A stretch of DNA of 64,000 nt from Marinifilum_A sediminis (GCA_947496465.1 CANMCX010000005.1:62001-126000); one strand, 5' to 3'; shown: positions 1 to 8,358, counted from the stretch's first letter. Notes: a model not told the origin generated them from the sequence alone. Numbers and translations are program-made.

Positions 1-2416
1 TTTTGTAGCCTACTGATGGAATATTTTCAGCAATAAAAACGATATCCGCATGTTTAATACTACCATCAGAATGTTTCGTAAGTTCCGAAAATTGTATTGG
101 TATCTTCCCATTTTTCGAGGCTATTACACTCAATCCATTTGCTTTTCCTTTTGGTAAATCTAAACTTACAGTTACCGGATCGGTTCGTTCCCACGATAAA
201 CTATTAAAAAGTACTACCGGAATTCCTTTTTCCTCCTCCGTTTTTACACGCTGTGCAATAAAATTAGTGGCTTTATCCAATAGTTTTTCCCCAATCACAG
301 ACGATTCAATCAAACTTTCTTTAAACAAGTTATCGGTAACATCACCATCGTGTCCACCCCAACCATGATCTGGATAAATCTTAGCTTGCCATCCCTCATC
401 TAATTCTTTTGTAGGATATGGCATTTTCTCTTCATCTAAAACACTAGCAATTGTCAGGAATTTCTCCGCAGCTGGCAAAAGTTTAGAAGCCTTTCGACTG
501 GCTGTTAATGCATCGTGATGAGCCGGACCATGAATATACACCCATACATTTGGTCGCTCACCTACAATTGTATCTACGGAAGTAGCATTTTGTTCAGCCA
601 AAGGCATAAACTCATCTACAGTCATTAACTCCATAGGTGGAAAATAAACTTCCCTTTCCTGATCATTACCATCAGTTACATACTCTGTTTTGTTCCAGCT
701 ATCAATAAAATCTGAGTAATCAATTGCTGGCAACATATCTTGACTCGACAAGAGAGGAGTGTGTGTATTACCATTTTCAAAGTAGCGACTCCACCAGGCA
801 ACTTGCTCCGCTCCATATTTAATTTTATCTCCAGTATCTTTTTCCAGATACAATAAATCCTCTCCATAATGCCCCGGAGAATAAGTAAAAACTGAGCTTC
901 CATCAGGACTCATCCAATGAAACATACTTCTGGCATGTCGGCTAATAATCATGTAATCGACACCTGCCTTTTTCAAAATCTGTGGCAACTGCATTGTTTT
1001 TCCGGGAACATCAACATTCCAATATACTTTCGAATCGTATCCTCCAAAATTCTTCTTCACCCATTTCTTGCCCAAATAAAGCTGGCGAACCAAATCTTCA
1101 GCATCGTACATGTCTTCGTATGGGCAATTGTAGGTGGCGCCAACCGAAAGTAATTTGCGATTTAAAAGTTGAGTCAATTTCTCCTGAGCATCCGGATGTC
1201 GATCAAGATATTCTCTTAGCATTAAACCATCCTCTATGTCAAAGCCATAATCATTACGTTCAAAAGCAGCCTTAATAATTGGTGTAAAAAGCATGGTATC
1301 GCGCATAATAATGCAAGCTTCTGGACGATCAACCCAGGCAATATCCTGATGGCTGGAATTCATAATTGAAACCAGACCTTCTTCGTACTTGTTCTCGAAA
1401 AATGGAGTGTAGGAAGCAAAATAATCTGGTCGATAACGCTTTGTAAAGCTAGCCTGCCAGACACTATGATAATGTGATTTTGTGGAATAAAAGAAATCTC
1501 CTTTAACCATATTTTGGTTGGTAATTCCATTTTCATTCTCAAAGGATACATCAAAATAATCGTCGCCATAAATGATTTGAATTGATTTATTAGGAGCATT
1601 TGCAACAACAGCTCCCTTGGCCATTTCACCCTGTAACTTAAAAGTAACCTCTTTACTTTCTTTACCATCGCAAACTACCGACAACCTCTTGCCAGCCCAG
1701 TGAGCAGGCACATCAATTAGTAGTTGGTCGCTAAATTGACGAATGGCAAAAGAAATTTCATTCTGCGAAGCCATTTTTAACCATTGAATTACATTAGGTG
1801 CTTTAAACAGCATAAACCAAGCATTGCTTCCTTTTGCTCTACCTACAACAGAAATCTTTGCCTTTTCACCCTTTTGAATCATTCCCACTGGTACACTCAA
1901 TCGAAATGCTCCAACTCCATCACCATGCCCATCTCTTCTCAACAAAATGTATTGCGCTTTTCCCTTAGCAGGATTTTCAAGAATCTTCAATTCACCGTTC
2001 TTCTCTGCAATAAAGCTCAGTAAAGGCTGGTCATTTACTTTGATATCGAATGGTTCTAAGTTGTTCAAATCGATATCGGAGTAGAAGAAAAAATTGACTT
2101 CCTTCTCCTGAAAATTGGCAGGAACCCTGGAAGTTAAAATCTCGAAACCCATTTTCCCTGTGGAAGCTCTTGCGATTGCAGCTTCGCTAATTTCCAAACG
2201 CAATGACGGATAGGTAAATATTCCTCCACTCACTTGACTGGAATAACCTTCTAAATCATTCTTACAAATCTCAAACAATTTGAAATTGTCGTTCATCTCA
2301 TGAATTTGATTTCTTCCAGCACTTTCATGAGCTTTCAAGCTCCCTGATGAAAAAAACAAAACACAAAGTATTGCGCATTTTACGATTTTCCATCTCGAAA
2401 TAGTTCTTGTCTTCAT
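1..2416 (-). CDS. Secreted GH38-type alpha-mannosidase (3' end outside window)
   Basis: The reading frame is open from the ATG at 2416 to the window edge, about 805 residues, so the C-terminus is missing. The N-terminus is a signal peptide (MKTRTISRWKIVKCAILCVL, then FFSSGSLKA). A beta-rich region covers roughly residues 40-340. The GH38 catalytic part follows: SSHQDIAWVDRPEA near residue 352 (metal-binding HxD) and WNVDVPGKTMQLPQIL near 470, whose Asp aligns with the family nucleophile. HGPAHHDALTASRKA (about 632) and DHGWGGHDGD (about 685) resemble the middle helical domain, and FNSLSWERTDPV (about 738) opens the C-terminal beta domain. GH38 enzymes trim terminal alpha-mannose from glycans; the signal peptide places this one in the periplasm or outside. 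The LacI gene upstream and an operator in the 80-bp gap suggest sugar-controlled expression. The family is fairly sure; the exact substrate is not. Confidence 0.82.
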   Translation of the reverse strand, partial: MKTRTISRWKIVKCAILCVLFFSSGSLKAHESAGRNQIHEMNDNFKLFEICKNDLEGYSSQVSGGIFTYPSLRLEISEAAIARASTGKMGFEILTSRVPANFQEKEVNFFFYSDIDLNNLEPFDIKVNDQPLLSFIAEKNGELKILENPAKGKAQYILLRRDGHGDGVGAFRLSVPVGMIQKGEKAKISVVGRAKGSNAWFMLFKAPNVIQWLKMASQNEISFAIRQFSDQLLIDVPAHWAGKRLSVVCDGKESKEVTFKLQGEMAKGAVVANAPNKSIQIIYGDDYFDVSFENENGITNQNMVKGDFFYSTKSHYHSVWQASFTKRYRPDYFASYTPFFENKYEEGLVSIMNSSHQDIAWVDRPEACIIMRDTMLFTPIIKAAFERNDYGFDIEDGLMLREYLDRHPDAQEKLTQLLNRKLLSVGATYNCPYEDMYDAEDLVRQLYLGKKWVKKNFGGYDSKVYWNVDVPGKTMQLPQILKKAGVDYMIISRHARSMFHWMSPDGSSVFTYSPGHYGEDLLYLEKDTGDKIKYGAEQVAWWSRYFENGNTHTPLLSSQDMLPAIDYSDFIDSWNKTEYVTDGNDQEREVYFPPMELMTVDEFMPLAEQNATSVDTIVGERPNVWVYIHGPAHHDALTASRKASKLLPAAEKFLTIASVLDEEKMPYPTKELDEGWQAKIYPDHGWGGHDGDVTDNLFKESLIESSVIGEKLLDKATNFIAQRVKTEEEKGIPVVLFNSLSWERTDPVTVSLDLPKGKANGLSVIASKNGKIPIQFSELTKHSDGSIKHADIVFIAENIPSVGYK

Positions 2417-2447
2417 ACAATCAATTCTTTATCTATTATTGATCCCG

Positions 2448-2464
2448 GCTAAACCGGTTTGGCT
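2448..2464. promoter_or_regulatory. LacI-family operator before the GH38 gene
   Basis: GCTAAACCGGTTTGGC is a near-perfect palindrome around AAACCGGTTT, about 32 bp upstream of the mannosidase ATG. The identical 17 bases occur before the LacI gene at 3527-3543. Central CG palindromes of this kind are typical LacI/GalR-family sites. Binding by the neighbouring regulator is inferred from position and duplication. Confidence 0.75.
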
Positions 2465-2495
2465 ATTGGCTCTTAAAATATATTCCATTGTACTC

Positions 2496-3512
2496 TTATT
2501 CTCCACATGACTTTCGAATCACAAAATCCAGAGGTAATTCCATTTGAATCAATTCATCTGTATGGTTATCCAATTTCTTAAGTAGAAGTTCAACCGCCGT
2601 ATCCCCCATCTGATCTACAGGCTGAGAAATTGCTGTAACCGGTGGATCGATCAGATCAAATCCATCCAGTCCATCGAAACTAGCTACTGCAACCTGCTTT
2701 GGAATGGAGATATTCGCCTTTCTTAACTCTCTTATTCCGCTTAATGTAAGGTAATGTGTTGCAAATATTATAGCATCCACTTCATCTTGTTCGCTTGTCA
2801 AGCTCTGAATAGCCGGTTCCATCTGTACAGCATAATCCTGATAATCCAACTTCTGAATCCAGTTTGGATTTACCTCTACTCCTGCTTCCAACATTGCCGT
2901 TTTATAACCTTTCAAACGTTGTTCCATTGCTTCCAAACCAGATTCCAGAGTTACAAAGCCTATGTTTCGTCTTCCCTTCTTCAGCAGATGATTAACTGTT
3001 GTCTTAATCCCATTCGAGTTTTCAACAATAACGTAGGTGGTTTCAATATCCGGATAATGGCGATCAATTAATACAAAAGGAAATTCCTTGTTTTTTAGTT
3101 GCTTAATTTCTTTCTGGTTTTGTTGAGTCGATGCAATAATCAACCCATCAATTTGTCGATTCAGCATGATATCAATTAATTGTGCTTCGCGTTTCGGATC
3201 TTCATCCGCACTTCCGAATACAACATTATAACCATGATGAATTGCCTTTGTTTCGATTCGTTTAGCAATACGAGCATAAAAATTATCAGAAATATTAGGA
3301 ACAATCAGACCAATGGTTTCACTTTTTCCTCGACTTAAGCCTCTTGCCAAATGGTTGGGAGAATAGTTCTGTTCCTTTGCAAAATCCAATATTTTTTGCT
3401 GTGTTTCTTTTCGGATACGCTTTTCATCGCCACGCCCATTAAGTACCAACGAAACGGTACTTTTCGAAACTTGTAAGCTTTTTGCTATATCCTGTATGGA
3501 AACTTTCTTCAT
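2496..3512 (-). CDS. LacI/GalR-family transcriptional regulator
   Basis: 338 residues, full length for the family. The N-terminal LacI helix-turn-helix reads VSIQDIAKSLQVSKSTVSLVLNG without gaps across the two halves, followed by the hinge helix (NYSPNHLARGLS). Residues 60-335 form a periplasmic-binding-protein-like sensor domain (ETIGLIVPNISDNFYA, DGLIIASTQQ, AVASFDGLDGFDLIDPPVTAISQP). The gene lies directly upstream of the GH38 mannosidase in the same orientation. Its start codon is 15 bp from one copy of a palindrome and the mannosidase start about 32 bp from the other, which suggests autoregulation and control of the enzyme by a mannoside-derived sugar. The effector cannot be read from sequence. 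Confidence 0.9.
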   Translation of the reverse strand: MKKVSIQDIAKSLQVSKSTVSLVLNGRGDEKRIRKETQQKILDFAKEQNYSPNHLARGLSRGKSETIGLIVPNISDNFYARIAKRIETKAIHHGYNVVFGSADEDPKREAQLIDIMLNRQIDGLIIASTQQNQKEIKQLKNKEFPFVLIDRHYPDIETTYVIVENSNGIKTTVNHLLKKGRRNIGFVTLESGLEAMEQRLKGYKTAMLEAGVEVNPNWIQKLDYQDYAVQMEPAIQSLTSEQDEVDAIIFATHYLTLSGIRELRKANISIPKQVAVASFDGLDGFDLIDPPVTAISQPVDQMGDTAVELLLKKLDNHTDELIQMELPLDFVIRKSCGE

Positions 3513-3526
3513 TTTATATTGATTTT

Positions 3527-3543
3527 GCTAAACCGGTTTGGCT
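3527..3543. promoter_or_regulatory. LacI-family operator before the lacI-like gene
   Basis: This is the same 17 bases as at 2448-2464 (core AAACCGGTTT), 15 bp upstream of the regulator's ATG. The position fits negative autoregulation. Confidence 0.75.
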
Positions 3544-3870
3544 CTTTGTTCTAAAAATAGTCCAACACCTTCATATTGAACCATTAACTCATCTATCTCT
3601 GCTTTTTACTCTGATAAACTTACTACTAATCCTTTTATTCTGCAAACCTGGAATAAGAATTTAGAATTGAATTAAAGATCCTCAATATTCACCTTCTATT
3701 TTAAAAATGTAAACGAGCCTCATAAGATGCAGGATATCTTTTTCTTCAGAATACCTACTATTAGGAAAACACTGCAATTGTAAAAACCAGGAAGATTTTT
3801 ACTCCAATCTTGCATCTTTCCATATCCCACTCCGACTTATCTATGTGTTTTCACTATTAAAGTTTTAAAA
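3544..3870. other. Intergenic, 327 bp, no gene seen
   Basis: This gap separates the start of the LacI gene (minus) from the MerT-like gene (plus). It must hold both divergent promoters. I see no exact TAnnTTTG box, no RNA gene and no convincing small reading frame. Confidence 0.5.
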
Positions 3871-4269
3871 ATGAAGAAAGAAAAATCAACACTTGCAGGA
3901 TTCGGAGCTGCATTTTTGGCAATTTTAGGAAGTATTACCTGCTGTGGAGCTCCAATAGCTGCAGGAATTTTAGCATCTGTAGGAATAGGTGCAAGTCAGC
4001 TTAACTTTCTAAATATCATACAGCCTTATCTAATTGCCTTAGCCCTATTTTCACTGGCGATTGCCTTTTACCGTCTCTATATTAAGAAAAATAAGAACTG
4101 CTGTGGTACAGATGCAATTACAGCTACACCTCCAAGCAATAGAAAATCCAAAGTATTTTTATGGATTGTAACTGTATTTACTGTGGGTATGTTGATATAT
4201 ACCAATAATATGAAGGCTGATACTCCAATAAAAAGTCAGGAGTCAACAGAAAAATCATGCTGTGGATAA
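3871..4269 (+). CDS. MerT-like small membrane protein with three CC motifs
   Basis: 132 residues. Three hydrophobic segments are visible (about 8-40, 47-67, 90-110). Segment 1 contains GSITCCGAPIAAGILAS, which resembles the vicinal Cys pair of MerT/MerF-type mercury transporters in the first membrane helix. A second pair (KNCCGTD) lies in the loop after helix 2 and a third ends the protein (EKSCCG). MerT passes thiol-bound metal across the inner membrane through such pairs. The genes that follow (Cys-tailed sigma factor, permease, CC peptide) suggest a shared metal or metalloid function. The substrate is unknown and no MerA or ArsC is in the window. Family assignment is moderate; membrane location is good. 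Confidence 0.7.
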   Translation: MKKEKSTLAGFGAAFLAILGSITCCGAPIAAGILASVGIGASQLNFLNIIQPYLIALALFSLAIAFYRLYIKKNKNCCGTDAITATPPSNRKSKVFLWIVTVFTVGMLIYTNNMKADTPIKSQESTEKSCCG

Positions 4270-4331
4270 CCAGATATAAGTTGGGTTAAAATAGAAAAAC
4301 GAAATCCAAACAGTTGGATTTAAGATTTAGG

Positions 4332-4362
4332 AAAAGCTCCATATCAGATTGATGTGGGGCTT
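4332..4362 (+). terminator. Possible terminator after the MerT-like gene
   Basis: An imperfect hairpin (AAAAGCTCCAT paired with ATGTGGGGCTTT) lies 63 bp after the stop codon. A smaller stem, AAATCCA/TGGATTT, precedes it at about 4312. The pairing is imperfect, so this is a weak call. Confidence 0.4.
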
Positions 4363-4485
4363 TCGCTGTACAATTGAAAATCGATTTTACAGACTTAAAT
4401 TATCATCTTAGACCATTCCATTGTCAGCTTTTGTAATGCCAGAAATATTTTTCTAATTTGTACTTCTAACAAACACCGAAGCAGC

Positions 4486-5058
4486 ATGCAATGCGATATT
4501 CATAGCATATATCAACAATACAGTACACATTTATTGGCTTTTATTCGTCAACAGATTAAAGATGAATCAACGGCAGACGACGTCTTGCAAGAGGTTTTTC
4601 TAAAGGCTATGGAATCCTGCCTTCGCGATACGGAAATCAGAAACCTGAAGAGCTGGTTGTTCTTTGTGGCTAGAAATACAATTGTGGATTACTTCCGACT
4701 CCAGAACAAATCCATACAGGAGGATGACTATATCAATATGAATCATTTGAATTCTATTGATTTTCAACAGATCCTTTCGGAGGATATATCTGATATGATA
4801 GACCTTTTGCCTGAAGAATATGCTATTCCTTTAAAACTAAGTGATATTGAAGGGATACCACAGAAAGAAATTGCCGAAAAATTAGAGATTAGCTTACCAG
4901 GAGCAAAATCGAGAGTGCAACGTGCACGTAAAAAACTTCGCGATCTGTTTTATGAATGTTGCGATATGGAATTCGATGCCCAGGGCAATATCATTTCGTG
5001 CGTAATAAAGAGCCATTGTACACCTTTACTCGAAAAAAAGATCAATAGAAAAGACTAA
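4486..5058 (+). CDS. sigZ: SigZ-like ECF sigma factor with Cys-rich C-terminal tail
   Basis: 190 residues. Region 2 is at residues 8-75 (HLLAFIRQQIKDESTADDVL, then WLFFVARNTIVDYFR) and region 4 at about 105-160 (LPEEYAIPLKLSDIEG, then IPQKEIAEKLEISLPGAKSR). After region 4 the protein continues with a tail carrying four Cys (YECCDMEFD, NIISCVIKSHC). No anti-sigma gene is adjacent. Cys-rich tails after sigma-4 are known in CorE-type ECF factors, where they sense copper; the same role here is inferred from the CC-rich neighbours. It probably directs transcription of this module. The sigma-factor call is firm; SigZ is the closest family I recognise. Confidence 0.85.
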   Translation: MQCDIHSIYQQYSTHLLAFIRQQIKDESTADDVLQEVFLKAMESCLRDTEIRNLKSWLFFVARNTIVDYFRLQNKSIQEDDYINMNHLNSIDFQQILSEDISDMIDLLPEEYAIPLKLSDIEGIPQKEIAEKLEISLPGAKSRVQRARKKLRDLFYECCDMEFDAQGNIISCVIKSHCTPLLEKKINRKD

Positions 5059-5080
5059 TACACAGTGATATTATACAGAA

Positions 5081-5114
5081 GAAGGGGTGGTTTTTAAAAA
5101 AAAATCACCCCTTC
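5081..5114 (+). terminator. Hairpin after the sigma factor gene
   Basis: GAAGGGGTGGTTTTT pairs with the A-rich strand AAAAATCACCCCTTC (one G-T pair), starting 22 bp after the stop codon. The stem is strong, but its U-run lies inside the stem rather than after it. Confidence 0.6.
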
Positions 5115-5224
5115 TTGCATCTTTCGCATCTCCTCTACGCCTTTACTATGAGTTTCAATTTTAAATGAGAGTATCAAATGGCGAAGAAGGAATCGATAAT
5201 CTGCCTTAGGCAAATTTATGGAAG

Positions 5225-5241
5225 AAGCGGAAAAACCGCTT
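5225..5241 (+). other. Small hairpin in the permease leader
   Basis: AAGCGG-AAAAA-CCGCTT is a perfect 6-bp stem with a five-A loop, 69 bp before the permease ATG. It may be a 5' leader structure; no known riboswitch is recognised. Confidence 0.35.
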
Positions 5242-5309
5242 GTTGTCCAGGATAGTAATTGGCTGGAAAAACAGACAATTATTTTATTACAAACAACAAG
5301 AAAAATATC

Positions 5310-6290
5310 ATGCAAGAAAGTTTAATATTAGTATTCAAAAATTTATTTTACAATACATTCGGGGTAATACAAACCCCATTCTACGACGGCTTAACCAAGA
5401 CCTTGGGTAATTTTGTATTTATCACACTCGAATTATTCATTTTATTTATTGCCATTAGTGCAATCATCGAGTACATCATGATGCACGTAAACCAAAACAA
5501 ACTTCAGAAATTATTCGAAGGAAAGGGTGTAATTGGAAACATTGCAGCAGCCATATTCGGAGCAGTAACACCATTTTGTGCCTGCTCAACCATTCCAATG
5601 ACTGTTGGTTTCCTTAATGCTAAGGTACCATTTGGTTCAGTAATGTCATTTCTGATTTCATCGCCTCTGTTGAACCCTATTATTGTTGCCATGTTAGCAG
5701 CAACAGTAGGTGTTACAAATGCAGCAATCTACTTTGCTTTTTCATTCACCTTAGCTGTTATTTTTGGCTACGTTCTTCAAAAGTTCGGCTTTGCGAAACA
5801 TGTAAAAGCAGTAAAAGTATCAGGCGGAGCACATGCTGTTAATAATGGTATCGATACCCGAAGAGCTTTATCAATTGGTCAAAAAATGAAACTTTCATTG
5901 AAAGCCGGTTGGGATTCATTGCTACCTATCCTTCCCTACCTGTTTATTGGGGTTGCTGTTGGAGCCGGAATTTACGGCTACTTACCAAAAGGAGAAACCA
6001 TAGCTCAATATGCCGGTGATGGAAACTTCTTTGCGGTGCCTATTGCATCGGTAGTTGGAATTCCATTGTATATCCGTGCCGAAACTGCCATCCCAATTGC
6101 CATGTCCTTAATTTCGAAAGGTGTTGGTATGGGGACTGCTATTGCTCTTATTATTGGTGGCGCTGGAATGGCAATTCCTGAAATGACCATGCTGGCTAAA
6201 ATTTTCAAAAGAAAATTACTGCTATCATTCATCGGGGTCATCTTCCTTGTAGCGGTAATCACGGGCTATGCATTTAATATTATCATGTAA
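5310..6290 (+). CDS. YraQ/UPF0718-type membrane permease
   Basis: 326 residues from the ATG at 5310. A TTG 51 bp upstream would add a polar stretch without homology flavour, so the ATG is preferred. About eight membrane segments are visible. The family signature is near residue 85: GAVTPFCACSTIPMTVGF, followed by GSVMSFLISSPLLNPIIVA, a Cys-x-Cys-Ser in the membrane. The second half (PILPYLFIGVAVGAGIYGYL, then IPLYIRAETAIPIA) repeats this architecture. UPF0718 (YraQ/ArsP-like) permeases are implicated in export of metals, metalloids or organoarsenicals; which one applies here is unknown. A 54-residue CC peptide follows after 52 bp and probably shares its transcript. Confidence 0.82.
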   Translation: MQESLILVFKNLFYNTFGVIQTPFYDGLTKTLGNFVFITLELFILFIAISAIIEYIMMHVNQNKLQKLFEGKGVIGNIAAAIFGAVTPFCACSTIPMTVGFLNAKVPFGSVMSFLISSPLLNPIIVAMLAATVGVTNAAIYFAFSFTLAVIFGYVLQKFGFAKHVKAVKVSGGAHAVNNGIDTRRALSIGQKMKLSLKAGWDSLLPILPYLFIGVAVGAGIYGYLPKGETIAQYAGDGNFFAVPIASVVGIPLYIRAETAIPIAMSLISKGVGMGTAIALIIGGAGMAIPEMTMLAKIFKRKLLLSFIGVIFLVAVITGYAFNIIM

Positions 6291-6342
6291 TATACAAAAG
6301 TGATTAACTGATCGCTAAAATAAATTTTTAAAATATAAGATT

Positions 6343-6507
6343 ATGGGATTATTTGGAAAATCGAAGAAGAATTCAAGCTGTTGTACATTTCAGGTTGAAG
6401 AAGTAAAAGAAGAGAAAAAGAAAAAGCCAGCAGCAAACAGCTGTTGCGATATAAAAATTGAAGAAGTAAAAGAAGATAAAAAATCGAATGGAGGATGTTG
6501 CGGTTAA
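6343..6507 (+). CDS. 54-residue Cys-pair peptide after the permease
   Basis: ATG at 6343, TAA at 6505-6507. The peptide is two imperfect repeats plus a tail: SSCCTFQVEEVKEEKKKK, NSCCDIKIEEVKEDKK, then NGGCCG at the end. Three Cys pairs and lysine/glutamate-rich linkers suggest a soluble metal-binding or metal-transfer peptide. Its last residues (GCCG) echo the end of the MerT-like protein (SCCG) encoded 2 kb upstream. There is no signal peptide, so it is cytoplasmic. The repeat and composition are seen directly; a function as metal chaperone for the permease is inference. Confidence 0.78.
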   Translation: MGLFGKSKKNSSCCTFQVEEVKEEKKKKPAANSCCDIKIEEVKEDKKSNGGCCG

Positions 6508-6861
6508 TCCATAGAATTGTATCGCCAAACGATCTGTTGAGTTAAAAATGACTTTAATGCAACAGATCATTTGGCATTTAGCAAATAGCAAATTTATTTG
6601 CTTCGGGTAGGCTGCAGCAAGCATTACACAAGGTGTAAATTGTTCCCTGCAGGTTGCAGGAAGGATTTTCAGGGGTGTATTTTTCTTCCTGCAGGCTGCA
6701 GGAGCAAAAATACACCTCCAAGCTCAACTTGCTGTTCTAATACTCACTCTGAATGTGTTGTAAAACATACAATTGCACGATAAATCCCATTAATTCATCA
6801 CATTATCTGTAGTAATAATTGTCTAAATTTAATAGTACTTATAAACACTTAAAACTTTTAT
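6508..6861. other. Hairpin-rich intergenic region with PstI-like repeats
   Basis: The gap holds several copies of CTGCAGG-type blocks. The strongest element is a stem GGTGTATTTTT (6674-6684) with AAAAATACACC (6706-6716), whose loop folds again as CCTGCA-GGC-TGCAGG. Earlier, TTACAC/GTGTAA (about 6624-6640) and CCCTGCAGG near 6650 add smaller stems. A TTG-start frame through it (6598-6783) is Cys-rich only because the DNA repeats. It may be a terminator or attenuator for the permease operon, a REP-like element, or a small RNA. Confidence 0.5.
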
Positions 6862-7593
6862 ATGTATACTACTTTAAATTACAGAAGACTTAAGAACAGA
6901 ACTTTCGTTCAATTTTTCCAACATCTTTTGGAAATAGTCAAATCAGGAAATCCTGAAACTTTACTGGTAAAAGAACAATACGATGAATTGTTGCCATTGG
7001 TAGCTGTATTGTTTGAACTCACCCAAGCGGATAAAGGCTCCGAAATCTCGGAAGAGTTGGTGGAATTGGATGGCAAAAGAGATGCCACCTGGTTCGGAAT
7101 CGATTTGCAAATTCAATCATTTTCCCATCATTTCGATCCTGCTAAACAGGAAGCAGCTATTGCTCTGGAGAATTCCTTAACGCCTTTTGGAACTGGCATT
7201 GCTCGCCTTAAATATGTCGAAGAGACCAATACTCTAGGCGGAATCATCAACAAGTGGGAAAATACCGCTGATTTAAGTGCTGCAATTGGCTTACTTGGAT
7301 TAACCGACTGGCTAAACAAGTTAAAGGATGAAAATACCCTGTTCGATAACAAATTCCAGGCAAGGGTAAACGAAAGAGCCGATACTCCGGATATGAAATC
7401 GATAGAATTGCGCAAACAAATTATTACAGCTTATCGCGAACTATTGGCTCACCTGCAAGCCCACACAACCCTTAGCACCGATGGTGCTTACGATACCATC
7501 AACAATCGCATCAACCAATTGATTGATGAATACAATAAAATGATTCCTAAAAAGGAAGATGAAGAAACTCCAGCCGAAGAGGCTGCCGAGTAG
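6862..7593 (+). CDS. DUF6261-like Bacteroidota protein, function unknown
   Basis: 243 residues, no signal peptide or membrane segment, mostly helical by composition, with an acidic alanine/glutamate tail (KKEDEETPAEEAAE). The start (MYTTLNYRRLKNRTFVQFFQ) and the segment DATWFGIDLQIQSFSHHFDP resemble the DUF6261 proteins common in Bacteroidota, from memory only. These proteins often lie near transposases and repeats. A factor-independent terminator follows 22 bp after the stop. No function is proposed. Confidence 0.7.
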   Translation: MYTTLNYRRLKNRTFVQFFQHLLEIVKSGNPETLLVKEQYDELLPLVAVLFELTQADKGSEISEELVELDGKRDATWFGIDLQIQSFSHHFDPAKQEAAIALENSLTPFGTGIARLKYVEETNTLGGIINKWENTADLSAAIGLLGLTDWLNKLKDENTLFDNKFQARVNERADTPDMKSIELRKQIITAYRELLAHLQAHTTLSTDGAYDTINNRINQLIDEYNKMIPKKEDEETPAEEAAE

Positions 7594-7615
7594 TTAACTA
7601 TATGCCATGAGTATG

Positions 7616-7637
7616 GAGCCCTTCGGGGCTCTTTTTT
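7616..7637 (+). terminator. Intrinsic terminator of the DUF6261-like gene
   Basis: GAGCCC-TTCG-GGGCTC is followed by six T. The UUCG tetraloop and T-run are classical. The next gene starts inside the end of the T-run. Confidence 0.9.
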
Positions 7638-8246
7638 ATGGTAGTTATCATGATTCAAAAATTACGAAACCGACAATCCATACGTTTGAAAGGATACGAT
7701 TACTCTCAAGAAGGATTGTATTTTATCACCCTGGTATGCCAGCACAGAGCTTTTCTGTTTGGAGAAATCATCGATGCAAAGATGATTTTAAACGATGCGG
7801 GCAAAATGATAGAACATGAATGGCTGGCATTAAAAAAACGATTCCCCAACATCGAGTTGCACGAATTCGTGGTAATGCCAAACCATTTTCATGGGATAAT
7901 AGAAATAACCGCAAACAATCCCCACCCCACAAAAAAAGAAACACGTAGGCGGCAATCCCTTGTGGTTGCCGCAGAACAACAAGAACAAGATACTGCCCAA
8001 ACGTTAGGGCAAGCACAAGGCATTGCCCAAACGACGGTAGGCAATATGATTGGGGCTTTTAAGTCGATAACAACGGTAGAGTACATTAAAGGGGTAAAAG
8101 AGCATAATTGGCAAGCATTCCATAAAAGATTGTGGCACCGAAATTATTATGAACGAATCATACGAAACGATCGTGCTTTTTTAATGATTTCGGAATATAT
8201 TGAGAAGAATCCGCGGAAGTGGTGGAAATCAAAGAGATATTATTAA
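7638..8246 (+). CDS. RAYT / IS200-like (Y1) REP-associated transposase
   Basis: 202 residues. The HUH motif is in EFVVMPNHFHGIIEI (about residue 75). The following region and the C-terminal YERIIRNDRAFLMISEYIEK are typical of REP-associated tyrosine transposases, single-domain Y1 nucleases that act on hairpin repeats and are usually domesticated single copies. The nucleophile is probably the Tyr near HRNYYERI. The ATG at 7638 follows the upstream terminator immediately; a second ATG at 7650 is possible. Hairpins with TTTAAA centres at 8284, 31892 and 31970 are candidate substrates (inference). No inverted repeats of an ordinary IS flank the gene. Confidence 0.85.
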   Translation: MVVIMIQKLRNRQSIRLKGYDYSQEGLYFITLVCQHRAFLFGEIIDAKMILNDAGKMIEHEWLALKKRFPNIELHEFVVMPNHFHGIIEITANNPHPTKKETRRRQSLVVAAEQQEQDTAQTLGQAQGIAQTTVGNMIGAFKSITTVEYIKGVKEHNWQAFHKRLWHRNYYERIIRNDRAFLMISEYIEKNPRKWWKSKRYY

Positions 8247-8283
8247 CTTATAGATATTATTTATAAGAGAAAAGTGAACAATT

Positions 8284-8299
8284 GGTTTAAATTTAAACC
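8284..8299. repeat. Perfect 16-bp palindrome after the transposase
   Basis: GGTTTAAATTTAAACC lies 38 bp after the transposase stop. It shares TTTAAA with the REP-like hairpins near 31.9 kb. It may be a transposase site or a terminator stem. Confidence 0.5.
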
Positions 8300-8334
8300 G
8301 ATATAGAATATATTTGTTTTGTAGATGAAACAAA

Positions 8335-8353
8335 GAAAGCCCATAAGGGCTCT
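8335..8353 (-). terminator. Terminator of the 54-residue membrane protein gene
   Basis: On the minus strand, AGAGCCC-TTATG-GGCTTTCTTTG forms a short GC stem just after the stop codon at 8359. The stem has one imperfect pair and a modest T-run. Confidence 0.55.
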
Positions 8354-8358
8354 CAATA

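Noticed and set aside
5178..5255. 25-residue frame ending ACCPG upstream of the permease
   Set aside because: It has a CC pair, which fits the theme, but is very short, lacks spacing evidence and overlaps a hairpin; unsupported.
6598..6783. 61-residue Cys-rich frame with TTG start downstream of the CC peptide
   Set aside because: Its repeating PAGCR pieces come from repeated CTGCAGG DNA that forms nested hairpins; no ATG start and no family-like pattern. I treat it as non-coding.
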